Below are positions 1-4,924 of a stretch of DNA of 7,769 nucleotides, one piece after another. The stretch is from Clostridiales bacterium (GTDB taxonomy: Bacteria; Bacillota; Clostridia; Oscillospirales; Oscillospiraceae). Numbering within the stretch: the first letter of the stretch is position 1; each line of letters starts with the position of its first letter. The translations under genes were made by a program, and so were the position numbers. The notes beneath the pieces are model-generated. The model saw only the letters and a list, made by a program, of their open reading frames with translations, had not been told where the DNA came from and did no database searches. Where the stretch lies: positions 1-7,769 of the forward strand of contig JAJQET010000106.1 in NCBI GenBank assembly GCA_021201515.1. Direction: 5' to 3'.

Positions 1-738
1 CTCCTCGATCAGGCCCTTCATCCGGCTCTCAAACTGGCCCCGGAACTGGGTGCCTGCCACCAGGGCGGTCAGGTCCAGCAGGTAAACCTCCTTGTCCCGC
101 AGCTTGTAGGGGACGTTGCCCTGGGCAATGCGGATGGCCAGCCCTTCGGCGATGGCCGTCTTGCCCACGCCGGGTTCACCGATCAGGCAGGGGTTGTTCT
201 TCTGCCGGCGGTTCAAAATCTGAATCACACGGCTAATCTCCTCCTGGCGGCCAATGATGTTGTCCAGCTTGCCCTCTCTGGCCCGGTCGGTCAGGGACTG
301 GCAATAGCTCTCCAAAAACTTCCGCTTGCCGCCCTTCTGATTCTGGGCGGAGCGGTCCCTGGGGGGTTCATTTTTCCGGTCCTGCCTGCCGCTGCTGTCG
401 TCCTGGGCGCGGCCGGACTGGTTGTGGTTAAAGAGCTGATTCAGGTAGGGGAAGGTGGCGGTTTTATGGTCCTCGTCCTCTTCCGTGCGTTCCTCGCCGT
501 CCGGCATCTCATCCAGAGCCTCCGGGCCGCCGAAGGCGTTCATCATTTCGCCGGTCAGGTTCTCCATGTCCTCTTCGGAAATGCCCATTTTATCTATCAG
601 TTCGTTCACAGGCTGAATGCCCAGCTCTTTTGCGCATTTCAGGCACAGCCCCTCGTTCTTTGTTTCACCGTTCTCCAGCCGCGTGATAAAAACGACTGCA
701 ACGTTCTTTTTGCATCTTGAGCAAAGTGTAGGTTTCAT
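1..738 (-). CDS. ClpE/ClpC-like Clp ATPase with N-terminal zinc finger (3' end cut off)
   Basis: This is the N-terminal 246 residues of a Hsp100/Clp AAA+ unfoldase, which in this family loads unfolded proteins into the ClpP protease in the cytoplasm. A four-cysteine zinc-finger-like module opens the protein (CSRC at residues 6-9, CLKC at 32-35). An acidic, then polar Q/N/D/R-rich linker follows (about 77-138). The first AAA+ domain begins near 140, with the typical [11 protein letters not shown] stretch and Walker A GEPGVGKT at 187-194. The sequence then runs to the pore-region stretch around [14 protein letters not shown] and off the window edge. The canonical double Clp_N repeat is absent; the zinc finger in its place is the architecture of ClpE rather than ClpC. 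Two ATGs lie 6 bases apart. AAGGAG at 747-752 is only 2 bases from the one at 744 but 8 from the one at 738, so 738 is chosen. The family call is certain; the ClpE-versus-ClpC label is inference. Confidence 0.93.
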   Translation of the reverse strand, partial: MKPTLCSRCKKNVAVVFITRLENGETKNEGLCLKCAKELGIQPVNELIDKMGISEEDMENLTGEMMNAFGGPEALDEMPDGEERTEEDEDHKTATFPYLNQLFNHNQSGRAQDDSSGRQDRKNEPPRDRSAQNQKGGKRKFLESYCQSLTDRAREGKLDNIIGRQEEISRVIQILNRRQKNNPCLIGEPGVGKTAIAEGLAIRIAQGNVPYKLRDKEVYLLDLTALVAGTQFRGQFESRMKGLIEE

Positions 739-746
739 GTTCATTA

Positions 747-752
747 CTCCTT
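747..752 (-). promoter_or_regulatory. Ribosome binding site that decides the Clp ATPase start
   Basis: AAGGAG on the minus strand sits 8 bases before the ATG at 738 and only 2 bases before the ATG at 744. The spacing selects the inner ATG and gives an N-terminus beginning MKPTLC. Confidence 0.8.
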
Positions 753-756
753 GCGT

Positions 757-772
757 TTGTACGCCGGTACAA
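757..772 (-). promoter_or_regulatory. Hyphenated palindrome in the Clp leader (operator or leader hairpin)
   Basis: TTGTAC-CGGC-GTACAA is a perfect 6+6 inverted repeat lying 4 bases upstream of the AAGGAG box and about 30 bases downstream of the putative -10. In DNA it could be a repressor site; in RNA it could form a hairpin beside the ribosome binding site. A second small inverted repeat, GGGG-N7-CCCC, lies just upstream at 776-790. No CtsR-type direct repeat (GGTCAAA) or CIRCE element (TTAGCACTC/GAGTGCTAA) is visible, although these are the usual clp regulators in Firmicutes. The function is not known. Confidence 0.4.
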
Positions 773-802
773 CCTGGGGTTCCCTGCCCCATTTTCCTAC
801 CC

Positions 803-811
803 AGTATAACA
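803..811 (-). promoter_or_regulatory. Extended -10 promoter of the Clp ATPase gene
   Basis: The minus strand reads TGTTATACT, which is an extended -10 (TGn followed by TATACT, one mismatch to TATAAT). No good -35 lies at the right distance; the nearest, TTGGAC, is 23 bases upstream of the hexamer. An extended -10 can act without a strong -35. Transcription would begin near 796, leaving a leader of about 58 bases that contains the palindrome at 757-772. The preceding gene ends at 886, so the Clp gene probably has its own transcript. Confidence 0.5.
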
Positions 812-838
812 CGGGGTTATGAATATTTTATGTCCAAT

Positions 839-863
839 CGCAAATTTTTCTGAAAAAACTGCG
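839..863 (-). repeat. AT-rich inverted repeat between the DUF5711 and Clp genes
   Basis: A 25-base imperfect inverted repeat has 11-base arms (CGCAGTTTTTT and AAAAATTTGCG on the minus strand), one mismatch, one G-T pair and a 3-base loop. It starts 22 bases after the DUF5711 stop codon and lies upstream of the Clp -10. The surrounding bases are much more AT-rich than the genes. It could be a weak terminator of the ecfT-truA-DUF5711 transcript, an upstream activating element, or a binding site. It lacks a classical GC-rich stem followed by a T run, so terminator activity is doubtful. Confidence 0.35.
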
Positions 864-885
864 AACTTTTCCGACGCCAACCCCG

Positions 886-2079
886 CTACGGCACATACAG
901 ATGGGCGGTGCCGTCCCCAATCAGCATGGCGGAGCCGTCGGAGCGCATCAGCACCGTGGTTTCGCCGCCGTTGGCGATGGAGGCGTATTCGTCCAGATCC
1001 CGGGTGAAGATCATCAGCCGGTTTGCCGTCAGCACGGCGATATACCGCTCCGCCACCGAGACGGACAGCACCTCCTCCTTGATGGCACGGGAGGCGAAGG
1101 CGTCCCCATTTTCGTCGATGACCATCAGCTGGCCCATGCTGCCTGCCCGGTATTTTCCCATCAGCTCCACAGAGAAGTTCACCCCATTGAGGGCAAAATT
1201 TTGCAGATACTGGGTGCTGTCCGACCAGCTGTTCAGCAGCGTCCCGCTGCCGTCCACCAGCAGGATGCCGCTCTCCGTCTGGATGCGGATGGTGTCCCCC
1301 GTCCAGTACAGGTCCAGCACCGTGTCGGTGCCCAGGTTCAGGCCCACCAGCTTCTCCCCGGTGGCGCACTCATACAGCTCCAGATAGCTGGCAAAGGAGG
1401 TGTCCTCCTGGCCAATGGTGATCAGGGCCAGGGTGTCGTTGTCCGGGGACACCAGGGCGTCCATGACGTAGGCGCTGGAAATATTCTCCTTCAACACAGG
1501 GTCATAGTCCTCGTCGAACACCGTGACGGCTGCCTTGTACCCGGCGGCCTCCTCCACCACCGCCAGGTAGCCGTTGTCGTTCAGGCGTGCCCCCAGGATG
1601 GCGTAATTGGATTCCGTGCTGTAGGAAAAGACGATCTCCTCCCCCTGAATCGCCATCAGGTCGTTGCCCCCCAAGTCGTAGACCACGGCGGTATTCCCTG
1701 CCGCCAGGGCCACCGGCGTGGTGAACTGCACCGCTTCCTCCAGCAGCTGGTTGCCGGAGATGGAGTAGACCTGGATGGAGTTGCTGGCGCAGATCACCAG
1801 ATTGTCTCCCACCATGGCGTAGGCGTCCGCCGCATCAGAGCTGAAGGTGAAGTCCTGGGCTTCGCCGTCCTCGTCCCGCTCGATGTTCCGGTACAGGATG
1901 TAGCGCACCACCCCGTCCAGAGAGACGGTGTCCCGGTACACGATGAAAAGCACTGCCCCCAGCACCATGATGCAGGTCACGACGATGGCAATCAGCCGCA
2001 CCAGCACGCGGACGGGAATGGGCAGCGGCTTAGGTTCCGTCGCGGTCTGTTTTTTCTTTTTCAGTCGTTTCGCTGTCAT
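886..2079 (-). CDS. DUF5711-family membrane-anchored beta-propeller-like protein
   Basis: This 397-residue protein has a very basic cytoplasmic N-terminus (KRLKKKK at residues 4-10), one membrane segment at about 24-48, and a long extracytoplasmic domain. After the anchor, repeated beta-strand blocks of about 40 residues appear, for example around DNLVICASNSIQVYSISGNQLL, NGYLAVVEEAAGYKAAVTVF and RYIAVLTANRLMIFTRDL, as in a WD40/PQQ-like propeller. This arrangement matches the clostridial DUF5711 family as I remember it; the function is unknown and no catalytic residues stand out. The ATG at 2079 has only a moderate ribosome binding site (AAAGGGAAG at 2086-2094). The gene follows truA by 38 bases with no terminator between them, so it is probably last in the ecfT-truA unit. 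The family name is from recognition, not a search. Confidence 0.8.
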   Translation of the reverse strand: MTAKRLKKKKQTATEPKPLPIPVRVLVRLIAIVVTCIMVLGAVLFIVYRDTVSLDGVVRYILYRNIERDEDGEAQDFTFSSDAADAYAMVGDNLVICASNSIQVYSISGNQLLEEAVQFTTPVALAAGNTAVVYDLGGNDLMAIQGEEIVFSYSTESNYAILGARLNDNGYLAVVEEAAGYKAAVTVFDEDYDPVLKENISSAYVMDALVSPDNDTLALITIGQEDTSFASYLELYECATGEKLVGLNLGTDTVLDLYWTGDTIRIQTESGILLVDGSGTLLNSWSDSTQYLQNFALNGVNFSVELMGKYRAGSMGQLMVIDENGDAFASRAIKEEVLSVSVAERYIAVLTANRLMIFTRDLDEYASIANGGETTVLMRSDGSAMLIGDGTAHLYVP

Positions 2080-2117
2080 AGCTGACTTCCCTTTCCCGCC
2101 TGGTGAAAGGCGGCGAT

Positions 2118-2900
2118 TCAGTCCAACCCACCGTCAGTTGGGTCTGTCTCCAGCCCCACCGGCTCCCAATACCAGAGCTTCGTCATATACAGGCCCTCCG
2201 GCGGCGCGGTGGGCCCTGCCTCCGTGCGGTTTTTTCGGGCCAGAATACCGTCGATGTCTTCCGGGCGGAACTTTCCCTCCGATGCATAGAGAATGGTGCC
2301 CACCATGCACCGCACCTGGTTATACAAAAAGCCGTCGGCGCAGACCCGCAGCTCGATGAGCTCTCCGCTCCGGCTGACGGTGAAGTAGAAAATCGTGCGG
2401 ATGTTGGTGCGGGTGGGGGTGCCCACATCCCGGACGGCGCTGAAATCGTGGGTGCCCACAAAGCGGCTGGCCGCATCCTGCAAAAAGCCCTCGTCCAGCC
2501 GTTTGGGGTAAAAATAAGCCCGATTCACATAAAAGGCGTTGCGGATGCGGGAGTTATACACCCGATAGGTGTACTCCTTCCGGAGGCAGGAGCCGATGGC
2601 GTTGAAGTCCTCCGACACCTGCCGGGCGGCCAGCACCACAATGTCCGCCGGCAAACGGGCGTTGAAGGCCAGGGGCATCCGGTCGCAGGGGATGTTGCAG
2701 TCCGTGCGGAAGTTGGCGATGTAGACCTCGGCGTGGACGCCGGCGTCTGTCCGCCCCGCCCCGGTGAATTTGACCGGGTGCTTCACTACCTTGGACACGC
2801 AGGTCTCCAGCATTTCCTGCACCGTCATGGCGTTCTTTTGCCGCTGCCAGCCGTGGTAGGCCGTGCCCACATACATCAGCTTCAGGGCGATGTTCCGCAT
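2118..2900 (-). CDS. truA: tRNA pseudouridine(38-40) synthase TruA
   Basis: TruA converts uridines 38, 39 and 40 of the tRNA anticodon arm to pseudouridine in the cytoplasm. The 260-residue length is normal. The N-terminal motif YVGTAYHGWQRQ (residues 10-21) and the catalytic motif GRTDAGVHA (49-57, nucleophile Asp52) are intact. The conserved KEYTYRVY, GTHDFSAVR and CADGFLYNQVRCMVGT stretches follow in the expected order. The ATG at 2900 is chosen because MRNIALKLMYVG matches the family start. A GTG at 2906 overlaps the ecfT stop as GTGA and would add two residues, so translational coupling to ecfT is likely either way. A much longer in-frame extension to 3041 would lie inside ecfT and is rejected. 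The ecfT-truA order is conserved in many Firmicutes. Confidence 0.96.
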   Translation of the reverse strand: MRNIALKLMYVGTAYHGWQRQKNAMTVQEMLETCVSKVVKHPVKFTGAGRTDAGVHAEVYIANFRTDCNIPCDRMPLAFNARLPADIVVLAARQVSEDFNAIGSCLRKEYTYRVYNSRIRNAFYVNRAYFYPKRLDEGFLQDAASRFVGTHDFSAVRDVGTPTRTNIRTIFYFTVSRSGELIELRVCADGFLYNQVRCMVGTILYASEGKFRPEDIDGILARKNRTEAGPTAPPEGLYMTKLWYWEPVGLETDPTDGGLD

Positions 2901-2902
2901 GG

Positions 2903-3712
2903 TCACAGCCCGTAGCCCAGGCCCAGTACCCCCACCAGGACGCACAGGGTCAGGCCCACCGCCAGGGCGGTGTAATCGTTTCTGACGTATTTCAGCTGGC
3001 GCAGCCGGGTGCGGCCCTGGCCGCCGTGGTAACAGCGGCACTCCATGGCCGTGGCCAGCTCGTCCGCCCGGCGGAAGGCCGAGATGAACAGGGGCACCAG
3101 CAGGGGCACCATGGCCTTGGCCCGGTCGATGAGGCTGCCTGTCTCAAAGTCCGCCCCCCGGGCCTTCTGGGCGGACATGATCTTGTCCGTCTCCTCAATC
3201 AGGGTGGGGATGAACCGCAGGGCGATGGACATCATCATGGCCAGGTCGTGAACCGGCACATGGAGCTTCTTCAGCGGCCCCAGCAGGCTCTCAATGGCGT
3301 CCGTCAGCTGGATGGGGGAGGTGGTGTAGGTCAGCAGAAAGGTGCCGGAAATCAGCATCATGATCCGGGCCACCATGAACACCGCCGTCTTGACGCCGCC
3401 GCTGTAGATGTGGATGAATCCGATGTGGACCAGCTCCACGCCGCCGGTGGCATAGAACAGGTTCAGCACGCCGGTGAAGATCAGAATGATCAGCACCGGC
3501 CGCATCCCCCGAACGATGGGCTTCACGCCCACCCTGGAGGCGTGAATACAACAGGCCAGAATCAGGAACATGATGGCATAGGTCAGAAAGCTCTCCGCCA
3601 AAAACAGGGCCACAATGTAGACCACCACCAAAATCAACTTTGTCCTGGGGTCTAACCGATGCACCACAGAATCTCCCGGAAAATACTGACCCAGCGTAAT
3701 GTCCTTCAGCAT
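2903..3712 (-). CDS. ecfT: Energy-coupling factor transporter transmembrane protein EcfT
   Basis: EcfT is the membrane scaffold of group II ECF vitamin and metal importers. It passes the ATPase stroke of EcfA/EcfA' to interchangeable substrate-binding S components. The 269-residue length is typical. The N-terminal FPGDSVVHRLDPRTKL (residues 11-26) is a family hallmark. Hydrophobic segments follow at about 27-56, 70-88, 107-130 and 246-267. The cytoplasmic coupling helices carry ARG at 184-186 (in AQKARGADF) and CRC at 225-227 (in AMECRCYHGG), where the second motif is more usually ARG or ARC. The ATG at 3712 has a strong AAGGAGG (3720-3726) 7 bases upstream. truA begins at the stop codon. No ecfA ATPase gene lies upstream, unlike the usual ecfA1-ecfA2-ecfT-truA order. 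The substrate cannot be told from EcfT, which is shared between S components. Confidence 0.95.
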   Translation of the reverse strand: MLKDITLGQYFPGDSVVHRLDPRTKLILVVVYIVALFLAESFLTYAIMFLILACCIHASRVGVKPIVRGMRPVLIILIFTGVLNLFYATGGVELVHIGFIHIYSGGVKTAVFMVARIMMLISGTFLLTYTTSPIQLTDAIESLLGPLKKLHVPVHDLAMMMSIALRFIPTLIEETDKIMSAQKARGADFETGSLIDRAKAMVPLLVPLFISAFRRADELATAMECRCYHGGQGRTRLRQLKYVRNDYTALAVGLTLCVLVGVLGLGYGL

Positions 3713-3747
3713 ACCGGCCCCTCCTTCTATCAGTCAAATATAAATTT

Positions 3748-3780
3748 GCGGACAATTTTCCGTGGGTCCGCAGGGCCACG
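3748..3780 (-). promoter_or_regulatory. Structured spacer before ecfT with two mutually exclusive hairpins
   Basis: On the minus strand CGTGG (3776-3780) can pair with CCACG (3761-3765). GCGGAC (3766-3771) can instead pair with GTCCGC (3748-3753). The arms interleave, so only one hairpin can form at a time. The second hairpin ends 22 bases before the ecfT ribosome binding site and is followed by AT-rich sequence with no T run. This could be an attenuator-like leader, or the pairing may be chance in GC-rich DNA. No known riboswitch class was recognised. I could not find a convincing promoter in this spacer. Confidence 0.3.
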
Positions 3781-3788
3781 CAAATAGG

Positions 3789-3802
3789 GGCGCAGCCGCG
3801 CC
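3789..3802 (-). terminator. Possible weak terminator after the 61-residue membrane protein gene
   Basis: The minus strand has GGCGC-GGCT-GCGCC, a perfect 5-base-pair stem with a 4-base loop, 10 bases after the stop codon of the small gene. The following CCTATTTGCG is only weakly T-rich, so termination would be partial at best. Read-through into ecfT is possible. Confidence 0.35.
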
Positions 3803-3812
3803 GCCCGTTAAG

Positions 3813-3998
3813 TTACTGGTTCATATCGATATAGGTTTTCACGAAGCTGGACAGCAGGCCGCAGGCGATGCCGCCGATCAGTCTGGCATAGTCCGTGTCG
3901 CCCATCAGGAAGTTGGAGGTGACGAAGAGTAAGACGCCGATGGCCAGCAGCGCCATATAGACGAAGGTAAGTATTTTGTTGAGATTTTTTTTATCCAC
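3813..3998 (-). CDS. Small hypothetical membrane protein (61 residues)
   Basis: I do not recognise this protein. It has a short lysine- and asparagine-rich N-terminus (MDKKNLNKIL), a hydrophobic segment at about 9-31, a small polar turn with GDTDYAR (33-39), and a second weaker hydrophobic segment at about 40-54 containing GGIACGLLSS. It ends in IDMNQ, so two membrane crossings are plausible. The start is GTG at 3998, with AGAGGA (4006-4011) placed 7 bases upstream. A longer in-frame version starting at 4190 would overlap the end of the methyltransferase gene and would add an arginine-rich low-complexity segment, so it is rejected. The gene lies 83 bases after trmH with no terminator between them and is probably co-transcribed with it. 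It is annotated as a gene because the ribosome binding site is well placed and the composition is membrane-like, not because of homology. Confidence 0.7.
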   Translation of the reverse strand: MDKKNLNKILTFVYMALLAIGVLLFVTSNFLMGDTDYARLIGGIACGLLSSFVKTYIDMNQ

Positions 3999-4081
3999 GA
4001 TGAAGTCCTCTCTTTCCCGTTTTTTACGTTTTTTATTCCCCCGACGGACTGCGTTCGGTGGGAGGCAGGTACGGTTTCCCG

Positions 4082-4885
4082 TTACAGCCGGTACGAAGGG
4101 GCGGGGCGCCCCGGTTCCTGACCCGCGTCGCCGCGGTACCACTCCCACAGCACCACGGCGGCGGCGGTGGCCGCGTTCAGCGATTCGCATTGCGGCTCCA
4201 TAGGGATTTTTATCGTCTCCCGACAGGCGTTCAGCAGCCGGTCAGAGACGCCGTGGCCTTCGCTGCCGATGGCGACGGCGCACCGGGACAGGTCGGCGTT
4301 TTGCAGCGCCACCGTATCTTCCCGCAGGGCGGTGGCGTACAGGGGGAGACCGCTCCTCTCCAGCAGGGGCAGCAGCGCGTCATACTCCGCCTCCCACACC
4401 GGGAGGCGGAAGGCGGCCCCCATACTGGCCCGGACGGCCTTCCAGCCCAGAGGGTCGGCGCAGTGACCGGTCAGCAGCAGGCCGTCCGCCCCGAAGGCGT
4501 CGGCGGTGCGCCAGATGGTCCCCACATTGCCGGGGTCCTGCAGACCGTCCAGAATCAGGTAGCGGCTGCCGTCCAGCGTCTCCGGCGGCCGGAGGTCGGG
4601 CTGCCGAAGGGAAAACAGGGCGCCCTGCGGGGCCTTCATGGGGGAGACCGAGGCCATCACATCAGAAGGAAGGACAGCCCGCCGCACCCCTTGGGGCAGC
4701 GGTGGGCAGACGGCGTCCTCCGTCAGCAGAACGGCGGTCAGAGGGGCCTGCCAACGAATGGCCTCCTCCAGCAGTTTGACCCCGTCGCCGACATATTCTC
4801 CGCAGGCACGGCGATAGCTCCGGTCCCGCAGCAGTTTTTTGAAATGCCCCAAAAGGGGATTGGTACGGCTGGTTATTTTTTCCAA
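4082..4885 (-). CDS. TrmH/SpoU-family RNA 2'-O-methyltransferase
   Basis: The product is a SPOUT-class enzyme that transfers methyl from S-adenosylmethionine to a ribose 2'-OH of rRNA or tRNA. The N-terminal part (about 1-95, including EYVGDGVKLLEEA) resembles the SpoU substrate-binding domain. The catalytic domain carries all three family motifs: motif 1 around LDGLQDPGNVGTIWRTADAF (112-131, with Asn120 and Arg126), motif 2 AIGSEGHGVS (205-214), and motif 3 IPMEPQCESLNAATAAAVVL (227-246), which shapes the SAM-binding knot. The 267-residue length is normal. The start is TTG at 4885 with GGAG (4894-4897) 8 bases upstream. The nearby ATG is out of frame, and no in-frame ATG lies before the conserved N-terminus. 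The gene follows the LRR gene by 39 bases with no terminator, which suggests co-transcription. The exact RNA target cannot be assigned; RlmB and YsgA-like enzymes share these motifs. Confidence 0.92.
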   Translation of the reverse strand: MEKITSRTNPLLGHFKKLLRDRSYRRACGEYVGDGVKLLEEAIRWQAPLTAVLLTEDAVCPPLPQGVRRAVLPSDVMASVSPMKAPQGALFSLRQPDLRPPETLDGSRYLILDGLQDPGNVGTIWRTADAFGADGLLLTGHCADPLGWKAVRASMGAAFRLPVWEAEYDALLPLLERSGLPLYATALREDTVALQNADLSRCAVAIGSEGHGVSDRLLNACRETIKIPMEPQCESLNAATAAAVVLWEWYRGDAGQEPGRPAPSYRL

Positions 4886-4924
4886 AGCGCAGGCTCCATT
4901 CCTGTGGGCGGGTGCAAACGGGAG

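Noticed and set aside
901..2085. A plus-strand open frame of 394 codons opposite the DUF5711 gene
   Set aside because: Its composition is His/Gln/Val/Gly-rich antisense of a GC-rich gene, with no motif or ribosome binding site. The minus-strand frame has a membrane anchor and a recognisable family pattern.
2901..3041. A longer start for truA inside ecfT
   Set aside because: It would overlap ecfT by about 139 bases and add a Pro/Arg-rich segment not found in TruA; the conserved N-terminus begins at 2900.
4043..4070. An inverted repeat (CCGA...TCGG) between trmH and the small membrane gene, considered as a terminator
   Set aside because: On the minus strand it is followed by A runs rather than T runs, and the loop is large, so it does not fit an intrinsic terminator.
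3999..4190. A longer start for the 61-residue membrane protein
   Set aside because: The extension is arginine-rich low complexity and overlaps the end of the methyltransferase gene, while a GTG with a good ribosome binding site exists at 3998.
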